From contig NZ_AP024897.1 of the NCBI RefSeq assembly GCF_024529975.1, positions 2,418,001 through 2,482,000 on the forward strand: DNA of 64,000 nucleotides. The letters run 5' to 3'. The number at the start of each line of letters is the position of its first letter. The first letter of the stretch is position 1. The DNA comes from Vibrio quintilis. GTDB lineage: Bacteria > Pseudomonadota > Gammaproteobacteria > Enterobacterales > Vibrionaceae. This document shows positions 1 through 8,033 of the stretch, in pieces. The translations under genes and the position numbers were made by a program. A model generated the notes under the pieces. It did not search any database. It was not told the DNA's origin and saw only the letters and a program-made list of their open reading frames with translations.

Positions 1-912
1 TTCCACGTTAAATACTTCTCTATTGGTAATGAGCCCGACTATTATGTCGCCGGTGGATATAAAGACAGCAGCTATACTCCTGAAGATACCTGCAATTTAT
101 TCGCCAAAATCAGTGATGCCGTCAAAGCTTATGATCCGGATACCGTTATTCTCGGACCAGACTTTGCCTATAACAATACGGTCAACCCGTGGCTGAAACC
201 ATTTGTTGAAAACTGCAAAGGTAAATTCGACGTATTTACCATGCACCGCTACCCATTTCATCCCTTGTTGACCACCAAATTCAATGTACTCAATGATGAA
301 GACGCCTATCGGTATACCCTGCGCAAAATGAGGGATTATCTTGATGAGCATGGGCTACAGGATATCCCCCTGGCCATTACCGAAACGAATGTGACCTGGG
401 ATGGCGATCCAGACAACGTTCATTTAGCCGGCAGTCCGGGGACATTTCTTGCGGCATTGTGGGCAGCGGATATTTTAGGTGTCTCTTTGGAAGAAAAACT
501 ATGGAACCTCTCCTTCTGGAGTCTCAGTGAAGAATGGGATATCTCATTTTTAAATGTCGATGATTTGTCACCCAAACCCGTTTATTACGTTTTACAGCTG
601 TTTTCTCAACATTTCGGCGATCAGGTGTTACAGGTTGAAAATAATGTCGATGCGCAAGGCATCTCTGTTTATGCCGGTGAAGACTCAGCTTCAAAAAATG
701 TCACACTGGCAGTGATTAATAAAAGTGATGAAGCGAAAACCTACCGTTGGGCCATCAAAGATTCAAACTATTACACCCGGGTATTTGAGCGAACTTTCCC
801 GGCTCTGTCTCTGACCTTTTTAATTCAGACCCCCACTTTTGATAAACCACAAGCCTGGCAATATACACAGGCAATGGCGGATAAAGCGCTGCCTCCTCAA
901 CCGTTACAATAA
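1..912 (+). CDS. Glycoside hydrolase, clan GH-A type (5'-truncated by window edge)
   Basis: The frame is open from base 1, so the true start lies upstream; 303 residues are visible. Two motifs fit a retaining clan GH-A TIM-barrel glycosidase: SIGNEPD near residue 8 (the Glu after Asn is the usual acid/base) and AITETN near residue 126 (candidate nucleophile Glu). The last ~90 residues look like a C-terminal beta domain, as in GH39/GH51/GH79-type enzymes. The exact family and substrate cannot be decided from this part. No signal peptide can be judged because the N-terminus is missing. It is followed by a hairpin and then by a convergent GST gene, so it ends its transcription unit. Confidence 0.7.
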   Translation, partial: FHVKYFSIGNEPDYYVAGGYKDSSYTPEDTCNLFAKISDAVKAYDPDTVILGPDFAYNNTVNPWLKPFVENCKGKFDVFTMHRYPFHPLLTTKFNVLNDEDAYRYTLRKMRDYLDEHGLQDIPLAITETNVTWDGDPDNVHLAGSPGTFLAALWAADILGVSLEEKLWNLSFWSLSEEWDISFLNVDDLSPKPVYYVLQLFSQHFGDQVLQVENNVDAQGISVYAGEDSASKNVTLAVINKSDEAKTYRWAIKDSNYYTRVFERTFPALSLTFLIQTPTFDKPQAWQYTQAMADKALPPQPLQ

Positions 913-961
913 CCCGGTTTCAGGACTGAAGTTCCGCAGACAGGATATCTATCCCACCGTG

Positions 962-988
962 ATATGCCAGCCATCATTGCTGGCATAT
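962..988. terminator. Hairpin between convergent genes
   Basis: A perfect 10-bp stem (ATATGCCAGC / GCTGGCATAT) with a 7-nt loop lies between the convergent glycosidase and GST genes. There is no long T tract, so termination is inferred from position and stem strength. Confidence 0.5.
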
Positions 989-1046
989 TGTAGGCAGTGG
1001 TAACAAAGTACGACAGCAGTAACAAAGCACGACAACGATGACAAAA

Positions 1047-1658
1047 TTACTTCTGGAATGCAGGCCGGGCTGCAATCATTTGTTGCCAGCGCAACAGATA
1101 AGGATGATGTTCAACCGGAATTTCCATGGCATTATGAGCCATGCCGAAAAACACAAAAGCGGTAATATCTGCAACAGTAAACCGGTCACCGGCTATATAC
1201 TCACTTTCCGCCAGCCGGTCGTTTAACTGACTTAAGAAACTGACCGCCCGTTGTTTGGCTTCTTCTCCCCATGCCGCCACACAGTTTTCCCGATCCTGAT
1301 AGATAGCTTTGATATGACGAAATGCAAACGACACCATTTGCAGCCCCTGAAATTCCACGATCCGCTGCCACATCTCAACCTGTGCTTTTTCTTTGGCTCC
1401 GGTACCAAACAACGCTTTATCATTCTTCACGCTTTCATCAAAATAACTACAAATGGCAAGGCTTTCACTGATGGTGGTGCCGTCGTCCAGTTCAAGCATC
1501 GGCACTTTACCGTTGACACTCTTGCGCTGATAGTCTGAGTTCAGGTTGTCTCCCTGTCGTACATTGATTTCAACCCGCGCCACCTCAACACCAATTTCTT
1601 TGAGAAAAAGACTGACACGCTGGCAGTTCGGCAACACACTCATTTCATAAATTTTCAT
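1047..1658 (-). CDS. Glutathione S-transferase family protein
   Basis: A 203-residue GST-fold protein. The N-terminal thioredoxin-like half begins MKIYEMSVLPNCQRV and carries the cis-Pro motif (GKVPMLELDDG) and the ISESLAICSYFDE segment that contacts glutathione. The C-terminal half is all-helical and contains the N-capping-box-type sequence (AGDRFTVADITAF). I chose the start at 1658 because AAGGAAAA lies just upstream and the family begins there; an upstream in-frame ATG at 1733 would run through the operator region. It is transcribed divergently from a TetR regulator, whose likely operators sit in its promoter. A role in detoxifying electrophiles under TetR control is inferred. Confidence 0.85.
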   Translation of the reverse strand: MKIYEMSVLPNCQRVSLFLKEIGVEVARVEINVRQGDNLNSDYQRKSVNGKVPMLELDDGTTISESLAICSYFDESVKNDKALFGTGAKEKAQVEMWQRIVEFQGLQMVSFAFRHIKAIYQDRENCVAAWGEEAKQRAVSFLSQLNDRLAESEYIAGDRFTVADITAFVFFGMAHNAMEIPVEHHPYLLRWQQMIAARPAFQK

Positions 1659-1683
1659 TCTTTTTTCCTTTTGATGATTTCTA

Positions 1684-1730
1684 ACTGATCGTTCTGAATT
1701 CATATTTAACCCAATATCTGAACGATCAGT
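1684..1730. promoter_or_regulatory. Paired inverted-repeat operator between GST and tetR
   Basis: ACTGATCGTTC at 1684-1694 and its exact reverse complement GAACGATCAGT at 1720-1730 are separated by 25 bp. Each half is itself a near-palindrome of the form CTGA(T/A)CGTTCAG, so this may be two operator sites for TetR dimers. The site lies directly upstream of the GST start and about 100 bp from the divergent tetR start, which suggests autoregulation plus repression of GST. Confidence 0.6.
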
Positions 1731-1830
1731 CAAGAATAATCTGGTAAACTATTTGCAATTTTGATCGAAAACCCGGCCAAACCCCTCCGGTAAATCAGGC
1801 TGCAACCAACAGGCAGAAGAACTCACAGAC

Positions 1831-2409
1831 ATGGCAAGAAAAGCAAATTTTGACAGGCAGGAAAAATTATTAGCGGCAATGGAATTATTCTGGAAAAAAG
1901 GATATGCCAACACTGCTATTTCAGATCTGGTTGAAACCCTGAACATCAATCGATTCAGTCTTTACAACACTTATGGTGACAAGCAGCAGCTGTATTATGA
2001 GGCCCTTGAAGCTTACATGAATCATGTTTCGATTCCTGCGACAAACCTGCTTGCCGGTGATGAAGCTGATTTAGACACATTGACAGAATTTCTGGAAAGC
2101 TTTGCCCGGCGTCAGCGGGAAAAAAAGTGCGGCTGCTTTGTTCAGAATGCGCTGATTGAACACGCCGGAGAAGACCCGCAGGTCTTGCGTAAGGGGCATT
2201 ATATTTTTGACTATCTGCTGGAAATCTTCACCAAAGCGCTCGAAAACGCCAAGCGTAAAGCGCAAATTTCCCCGGACACAGATACAGACAATCTGGCAAA
2301 GCTGCTGTTAAATCACATCCAAGGCATGCGGGTGCTCGGCAAAGCCATGCGATACGAAGATCTGGATGAAGCGCTGGCGTGTTTACTGGGGCTGATTCGC
2401 CGGGGGTAG
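1831..2409 (+). CDS. TetR/AcrR family transcriptional regulator
   Basis: A 192-residue one-domain regulator. The N-terminal helix-turn-helix is typical (LLAAMELFWKKGYANTAISD, then INRFSLYNTYGDKQQLYYEAL). The C-terminal ligand-binding part contains ARRQREKKCGCFVQNA, where the paired Cys could be redox- or electrophile-sensitive, as in NemR-like proteins; that is inference. It is divergent from a GST gene across a region holding paired inverted repeats, so it most likely represses both genes. A decayed fragment of a second gene of this subfamily lies near 10.9 kb. The Shine-Dalgarno before the start is weak. Confidence 0.85.
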   Translation: MARKANFDRQEKLLAAMELFWKKGYANTAISDLVETLNINRFSLYNTYGDKQQLYYEALEAYMNHVSIPATNLLAGDEADLDTLTEFLESFARRQREKKCGCFVQNALIEHAGEDPQVLRKGHYIFDYLLEIFTKALENAKRKAQISPDTDTDNLAKLLLNHIQGMRVLGKAMRYEDLDEALACLLGLIRRG

Positions 2410-2518
2410 CCTGGCGGCTGCTTTTCTTCTGATTTTACCTGATATCAGAAGTATCTGACTTTTGTGGATTATTTGGTGCGCTGGTGCGTTTTATGGGTTC
2501 AAGCAGCATTTGGTGTAC

Positions 2519-2730
2519 ACGCCCCAGTTACTCTTTTTGCTCTGCCAAAAAGACTAACGGTAAAAAACAGCCCCCGGAATCGCTTTGATTCTGATGCTGA
2601 TTGAGTGAATCACCTGTGAACCGGGGTACGGTTCGATTCGCATCCTGCTCTGCGAACCTTGAAATTCATCCATGAATTTCAACGCCCTCTGATTTGAAGA
2701 ACGCATCAGAAAGCGATAAGGGGGAAACTA
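2519..2730. repeat. Dispersed tandem-hairpin repeat, copy 1 (diverged)
   Basis: The gene-free stretch 2410-2942 contains a diverged copy of a long non-coding repeat also found at 44737-44958 and 47392-47600. The order of elements is shared: ACTCTTTTTG.CTGCCAAAAAG, a CAGCCCC block, a GATTCGCATCC hairpin, then a hairpin of the form TGAAATTC-loop-GAATTTCA, ending near a GATAAGGGG block. No coding frame is conserved among the copies. Bases 2731-2942 hold nothing I can name. Confidence 0.5.
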
Positions 2731-2942
2731 AAATATAAAATCATCCACCAGCCAAAGCTTAAGCTATCCAATATGCTCCGGATAAAAACCCAGGATGGGT
2801 TTTTAAGGCTTTTCAGCACAAGATGTGCGTAAAAGCCGTTCCGGATTCAACCACAACAGCCGGATAAAACAGGATTTTTGGATACTTTTCATCCATTGAA
2901 AAGTATCTGGGGCGCGAGCGCCAAACCACCGCAAAGGAGCTG

Positions 2943-3836
2943 TCAGCGCCCCAGCCACGCCGCTCCGCGGATCCCGCTGCTGTCCCCGAATTCCGCCTTC
3001 TTAAAACATAAATCCGCAACATCCGTAAACAGATACGGCAGGGTCGCCTGAGGCAAATCGCGGTATAACTCATCGACATTCGATAACCCGCCACCCAGTA
3101 CAATCACATCCGGATCGAGGATATTCATCAACGCCGCAAAACTTCTGCCCATCTGATCAATCATCTGCTGATAACACTCAGTCGCCAATGCATCACCCTC
3201 CCGCATCAGTGCAATGACCTCCGGCGCTGCAAGTTTCTGGTCAGTTTTAATGGTGTAACTCTTCTCCAGACCGGTGCCGGAGATGAACTGCTCGACACAG
3301 TTATCCCGGCCGCAATAACAAGGCCGCACCGGACCATCTTTCGCGGCTGAGTATCCGGGCAGCGGATTATGGCCCCACTCGCCGCCAATCGCATTCCGCC
3401 CGCCCCAGACCTGCTTATTCAGAATCAGACCGCCGCCACAGCCCGTGCCTAAAATCGCACCAAACACGACTGCCCCGTCCTTTCCTGCACCATCGACCGC
3501 TTCAGACAACGCAAAACAGTTGGCATCGTTGGCAATATGAATAATTTTTCCGCTCGCGCCGGCTAAGTCTGCCTGTAAATCATGTCCGTTTAAAAACGTA
3601 CAATTGGCATTTTTAATCAGCCCGGTCGCCGGACTGACCGCGCCGGGAAGCCCGATACCAACCTGACATGATTCGCCAACCTGCGCTTCAGCCTGTGTGA
3701 TTAAACCAACGACGGTTTCAACAAATTGATCATAACTCTTTGGTGTTGGTGTTCTCTGTTTAAACTGCGTACGGCCATCGTGGTCAAGAACACATACTTC
3801 GATTTTCGTTCCGCCGATATCAAATCCTATTAACAT
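2943..3836 (-). CDS. ROK family sugar kinase (fructokinase/mannokinase type)
   Basis: A 297-residue ROK kinase that phosphorylates a free hexose with ATP. It shows the N-terminal phosphate loop (MLIGFDIGGTKIEV), the sugar-contacting NANDANCFALSEA-type segment with its catalytic Asp, the GTGCGGG loop, the EWGHNPLP sugar motif and the ROK zinc cluster (CYCGRDNCVEQFISGTG). The pattern is closest to the Mak-type (mannokinase/fructokinase) group. It is the last gene of the PTS/mannosidase operon, 20 bp after the RpiR gene, so it probably phosphorylates the sugar released by the GH38 enzyme. The exact substrate is inferred from context. Confidence 0.85.
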   Translation of the reverse strand: MLIGFDIGGTKIEVCVLDHDGRTQFKQRTPTPKSYDQFVETVVGLITQAEAQVGESCQVGIGLPGAVSPATGLIKNANCTFLNGHDLQADLAGASGKIIHIANDANCFALSEAVDGAGKDGAVVFGAILGTGCGGGLILNKQVWGGRNAIGGEWGHNPLPGYSAAKDGPVRPCYCGRDNCVEQFISGTGLEKSYTIKTDQKLAAPEVIALMREGDALATECYQQMIDQMGRSFAALMNILDPDVIVLGGGLSNVDELYRDLPQATLPYLFTDVADLCFKKAEFGDSSGIRGAAWLGR

Positions 3837-3856
3837 AAATCCCCTGCTTATTCTGG

Positions 3857-4660
3857 TTATTTCGGGAGCAGATAATTCTTCTCAGTTTCCATCCAGGTCT
3901 CGATCGAATCGCGATACCGGGTGATGTAGTGACAATAAAGAAAGTCAATTGCCATCAGTAAAGGCAACTGCGCTGAAATCATACCCGTTGACTCTTCTCC
4001 CTGAAGTGATGATGTCAGCAAAACATAATCTGCCAGTACCGCCATACGCGATTTTTTATTGGACGTCATACAAACCAGTATCACTCCCCGTTCTTTCAGC
4101 GTATGCAGATATTTTACCAGCCGCTCGTTCCGCCCGTTGAGTGAAATCACCAGCAGCAGATCGCCGGACTGCAATAACGGGCCGTACATATCCATCGAAT
4201 CGACGTCAGCGATAATATCAACAAATTTACCCAGACGCCGGAACCGCAGCTTCAGATCCTGCGCGGCCAGTGTACTGAATCCGGCACCATAGACATGAAA
4301 TCCCGGACGGGAGTGAATCTCCTGACTCAGTTTTTCTGCCGTTTCTCCATCCAGCAATTCATACACCTGGTGAAGAATATTGACGTATTCATGGTGCAGC
4401 GCGCTATGCTGATCGTCCGCTGTCACCGGTGTTTTTTCATTCAGTTGCTGCTGATAACGGTAGTAAAATTCCTTGAAAGAGGAGAATCCCAGCTTTTTGG
4501 TAAACCGGGTCAGTGAAGAAGCGGACACATCAATCTGTTTTGCCAGTTGCTCGATCTTATCCGGCACCGGATTTGCCAGCAGATAATCCGCGATCTGGTG
4601 CTCTTTGCGGGTAAACTTGACCCGCGCGTAAGCAATCATCATTTGCAAGTCGTTATTCAT
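3857..4660 (-). CDS. RpiR family (MurR/RpiR) transcriptional regulator
   Basis: About 267 residues from the chosen start. An N-terminal helix-turn-helix of the RpiR type (QLAKQIDVSASSLTRFTKKL) is followed by a SIS sugar-isomerase-like domain (YGAGFSTLAAQDLKLRFRRL, then LLLVISLNGRNERLV) that would sense a sugar phosphate. I chose MNNDLQ at 4660, which has an AGAAGAGA ribosome site; a longer frame to 4786 would translate a hairpin repeat and has no family support. It sits between the mannosidase and the ROK kinase in the same operon and is the likely local regulator of the PTS promoter near 9.6 kb. Confidence 0.85.
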   Translation of the reverse strand: MNNDLQMMIAYARVKFTRKEHQIADYLLANPVPDKIEQLAKQIDVSASSLTRFTKKLGFSSFKEFYYRYQQQLNEKTPVTADDQHSALHHEYVNILHQVYELLDGETAEKLSQEIHSRPGFHVYGAGFSTLAAQDLKLRFRRLGKFVDIIADVDSMDMYGPLLQSGDLLLVISLNGRNERLVKYLHTLKERGVILVCMTSNKKSRMAVLADYVLLTSSLQGEESTGMISAQLPLLMAIDFLYCHYITRYRDSIETWMETEKNYLLPK

Positions 4661-4748
4661 TCTCTTCTTCTGAACCTTTTCCGAGCTTTTTGCCACCGAC
4701 AGAACTGTTGTTTGTTCGCTCCCTCCGCCAGTGAAGAGAGCAATGACT

Positions 4749-4787
4749 ATACCCAAGCAACCTGAAGATGCAGGTTTCTTGGGCATA
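4749..4787. repeat. ATACCCAA hairpin repeat, copy A
   Basis: An imperfect palindrome, TATACCCAAG...CTTGGGCATA, with the core CCTGAAGATGCAGG. It belongs to a short family with five members in this window. It lies between the mannosidase and the RpiR gene inside the operon, where it could attenuate or process the transcript. Confidence 0.7.
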
Positions 4788-4813
4788 TCATAACCTGTCT
4801 GATTCAGTGAATC

Positions 4814-7504
4814 TCAACTGACCGGCAAAAATTTGAAGGTTTTCACCTGCTTCGGTGCAAATCTGCCCAGTTGAACACGACCGGCCTCAATCGCTGACTC
4901 CCCGATCACGGCCTCGCTGAGGCTGACTTCAAACACCTGCGTCACTGCTGGCGGCAAATGAATTTCCCCCCCATGCCCGATCGGATGAGAAGACGGGTTA
5001 AACAGCCGGATCACAACACCATCGCCGCCGGCATCCGGTTCTGCCCGTTTCACCGCACTGCAAACCAGCGCCGGTGCATCAATATCAAGCAGACCCAGCG
5101 ATGCCGGCAACAGATTATCCAGCGGATTCACTCCGAAATATTTCATCGTATTGGTAAAGCGGTTCAGCTCCTGCTGTTGATAACTCAGCGCAGGCACCGC
5201 GAACCGTTGCCACTGCCGCATGATGTCCGCCGGATTGAACTGCTCATTCAATATCAGTCCGGCGCGGAACGACAGAGGCTGCAGCAGTTGGCTGTCCGGC
5301 GAAGGAATGTATTTGAACTGCTGGCCGGAAGCGATGCCGGGGCGGCGTTGCAGGTCAGGCTTACCCAGCCAGCCGACCGAGCGGAACAGTGTCAGTGCCA
5401 GTTCACCGCTTTCTCCGGATCCTTCATTTCCTGCGTGACGCTGTGGCTGAATCACCTCATATTCTTTGATGCCGCAACTCAGTAATGTCAGCGTTTTTTC
5501 CGCATTGCTCAGGGAAACATGATGCAGCAGCGGATAAATACAGGATGGTTCTTCCTTCCAGCCTTTCTCCCGCCAGTCATCGATTCTCGGATGCTGATGA
5601 GGGCGGCTGACGGTGCCGAATGGGGTATCCGCGATACTGCCGGTGGTAATCACATCGGTGGTAAACACCAGTTGCATCCGGTGATCACACGCCTGGTTAT
5701 CGATATCCAGCCTGATATCCAGCGGCTGATCATCTGCCAGCGTCAGTTCAAACCGGTACGTCAGTGCTGCGGACGTTTTGTGTTGCTGTCGTTCAGCCAG
5801 ATCTGCCGGCAGTTGCCAGATACCTTCAATAATCATGCGCTGGCTGAGTGGTGTACACCGGACTTGAACGTCCGCCTGGCTGAAATCCAGCCGGAGCATC
5901 CAGTCCTGCACCGGAGGAGAATAATCGTAATTATCGCCATCATCACCCATATCCCGGACAGAAAGGAAATCCGGCCAGTGTGTGCCGCTCTGATGATCAT
6001 CCAGTGTCAGGCAGCCATCAGCACAGGTAATCGTGCACCGGCTGTTGCTGATTTGCTGCTGAGCATGATCAAGCAAGGCAACATCCTGTACCGGTTGCTT
6101 CTCCTCTGTGAGCTGTAGACAACGCAAACCCAGCGCCGGAAGGGCCACCTTCAGCTCAATCTGATGCTGATAATAATAAAGGGCCGGATCATGTTCACTT
6201 TCACTGCGACGGATCGACCCCCGGTAACAACGCTCCGAACTCAAAATACTGTAGTCAACACATTTCCCGCTTTCATCACGCAATGTGAAATACGGCAACG
6301 CCGTATCAATACCGGCGGTCATCCGCTCACTGCGGGCATAAGGCAGGGTGTTAAAGAACACCAACTGCTCTGCCTCCGGTTCACTGCCAACCGACTCTGA
6401 GAGTTTACGCACCAGAAAATCCACGCCTGCCGCAGACATCTGGTCAGCTTGTACCAGGCGTTGCAGAATCTGTTGGTTGGTCCGGTCACTGTTACAGCCA
6501 CCGGCACTGTCATGTGCGTGACAACGCAACAGTTGCTTCCAGATACTGTTGACCAGCGACGGTTTATAATCAATTCCCAGATGATCGGCCAGCACCATCA
6601 GTGGCTCAAGCACATGCGTCAGCCGGATCTCTGCCTGATCATTGAGCTGCTTATGATCATAACGGGTCGAATAGATGGAACGGTGAATTTTGGAGAACTG
6701 GGCATCAATCATCTCACCTTCCACCACAAACGGCTCGCGCACCTGCGCCTGAATGCCCTCAAACAAAGCTTCATAGCTGCTTTCAATGAAGTGATGTCCG
6801 GCATGGGTGTGCTGATTATAATGTTCAATGTGAGACTTCAGATCCGCATCGACTTTGATCTGATCGGCGCCAAAAGGAAACGGCACGTGACTGCTGCGGC
6901 TGTCCGGGGATACCATCGCCACAATTTCATCCGGATCCATCCCGGCAATTTGCGGCTCTGCCAGATAGTAACCATTGCGAATCTGATAACAGCTGATTTC
7001 ACTGCCATCTTCACTGCGCCAGTTGAATTCGCGCCACGGGCAGGCATCGCGGGATAATCCCCGCCAGAACACACTGTGCTGAATGCCGAATCCGGCATAG
7101 ATTTTCGGCATATCGATACTCTGACCAAAGGCATCAGGCGCATATCCCATCATCCAGCATTTCCCCAGCGATTTCGCCGCCTGAATCCCCAGTAACAGGT
7201 TTCGGACAATCGACTCACCGCTGACGATCAGCTGATCACACTGTGTATACCAGGGACCGGTTTTCAGATGACCGTTCTGCACCAGTCGCTCCAGCCGGGC
7301 CCGGTTTTCCGGCACCAGTTCGAGATAGTCCTCAACAATACTCATCTGCCCGTCAAGAATGTATTGATTCAGCTGCCCTGATTCGAGCGCCTGAAACAGA
7401 TCATCCATGTGATAGACCAGCTGTACCGAAGATTCAGGATGAGTGAAATACCATTCAAAATCCCAGTGGGTATGGGGAATGACATGCACTGTTTTTTCAC
7501 TCAT
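4814..7504 (-). CDS. mngB: GH38 alpha-mannosidase, MngB-like
   Basis: An 896-residue cytoplasmic GH38 enzyme, close to the usual ~880 residues of MngB. It shows the N-terminal zinc motif PHTHWDFEW, the nucleophile segment YAPDAFGQS (Asp), the FWRGLSRD loop and the zinc/catalytic HAHDSAGGC motif, followed by the long beta-rich C-terminal half. In E. coli, MngB hydrolyses 2-O-(6-phospho-mannosyl)-glycerate imported by a PTS permease. Here the gene follows EIIBC and EIIA and overlaps EIIA by four bases (ATGA), which implies translational coupling. The pathway is therefore PTS uptake with phosphorylation, then hydrolysis to mannose-6-phosphate plus aglycone. Substrate identity (mannosylglycerate or another mannoside) is inferred. 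Confidence 0.85.
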   Translation of the reverse strand: MSEKTVHVIPHTHWDFEWYFTHPESSVQLVYHMDDLFQALESGQLNQYILDGQMSIVEDYLELVPENRARLERLVQNGHLKTGPWYTQCDQLIVSGESIVRNLLLGIQAAKSLGKCWMMGYAPDAFGQSIDMPKIYAGFGIQHSVFWRGLSRDACPWREFNWRSEDGSEISCYQIRNGYYLAEPQIAGMDPDEIVAMVSPDSRSSHVPFPFGADQIKVDADLKSHIEHYNQHTHAGHHFIESSYEALFEGIQAQVREPFVVEGEMIDAQFSKIHRSIYSTRYDHKQLNDQAEIRLTHVLEPLMVLADHLGIDYKPSLVNSIWKQLLRCHAHDSAGGCNSDRTNQQILQRLVQADQMSAAGVDFLVRKLSESVGSEPEAEQLVFFNTLPYARSERMTAGIDTALPYFTLRDESGKCVDYSILSSERCYRGSIRRSESEHDPALYYYQHQIELKVALPALGLRCLQLTEEKQPVQDVALLDHAQQQISNSRCTITCADGCLTLDDHQSGTHWPDFLSVRDMGDDGDNYDYSPPVQDWMLRLDFSQADVQVRCTPLSQRMIIEGIWQLPADLAERQQHKTSAALTYRFELTLADDQPLDIRLDIDNQACDHRMQLVFTTDVITTGSIADTPFGTVSRPHQHPRIDDWREKGWKEEPSCIYPLLHHVSLSNAEKTLTLLSCGIKEYEVIQPQRHAGNEGSGESGELALTLFRSVGWLGKPDLQRRPGIASGQQFKYIPSPDSQLLQPLSFRAGLILNEQFNPADIMRQWQRFAVPALSYQQQELNRFTNTMKYFGVNPLDNLLPASLGLLDIDAPALVCSAVKRAEPDAGGDGVVIRLFNPSSHPIGHGGEIHLPPAVTQVFEVSLSEAVIGESAIEAGRVQLGRFAPKQVKTFKFLPVS

Positions 7505-7992
7505 GCCCGGCCTCCGGTCACATCTTCGATCGCCGCAGTAATGGTTTCTTTGTCACCATGATTGAGCACATCACGAAATGCCTGTTTCATATTGGCGCGG
7601 GAAATCGCAATCAGCGGTGCCATCGCTTCCTCTCCGCCTTTGAGCGGGATGGCAAATGCCACAGCGGTTTTTACCGGACGTTCATCCATCGTTTCCCACG
7701 GAATTTCATTGGCAAAATGAACCACCCAGATCCCGGCATGTTTCACCTGCCTGCTCTTGGCGTGTGGGGTTGCGATCTGATCTTTAAAGCCGGTGGTATC
7801 TTTTGTTTCCCGTTCTGCCAGCGCAGAGAAAAATGCGTCTGCGGAACCCACATATCCGGCCTGGTGCATCTGCTGCGCAATAAACTTCAACGCCTGATCG
7901 CGGGTGGTTGAATCCGGGTCAGTGATCACGTGATCAGCCTGAAATGAAGGGCGATCTTCCCCGGACGACTTTTTAAACCATTTGCTAAACAT
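7501..7992 (-). CDS. PTS EIIA component, fructose/mannitol family
   Basis: A 163-residue stand-alone EIIA of the fructose/mannitol superfamily. The phosphorylated His is in DQIATPHAKS, which matches the family motif, and the protein ends in the GGRA helix typical of these domains. It accepts phosphate from HPr and passes it to the EIIB domain of the neighbouring EIIBC. In E. coli MngA the A, B and C domains are fused; here A is separate. The short N-terminal extension (MFSKWFKKSSGED) is not part of the domain. It overlaps the mannosidase gene by 4 nt and follows EIIBC by 41 nt. Confidence 0.85.
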   Translation of the reverse strand: MFSKWFKKSSGEDRPSFQADHVITDPDSTTRDQALKFIAQQMHQAGYVGSADAFFSALAERETKDTTGFKDQIATPHAKSRQVKHAGIWVVHFANEIPWETMDERPVKTAVAFAIPLKGGEEAMAPLIAISRANMKQAFRDVLNHGDKETITAAIEDVTGGRA

Positions 7993-8033
7993 ATATTTTC
8001 CTCATTGATTCTGTTGCTCTGCCGCAGGGACTT

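Noticed and set aside
2813..3103. 96-codon minus-strand frame overlapping the ROK kinase end
   Set aside because: Shadow of the kinase gene; the product is Arg/Cys-rich and unlike a real protein.
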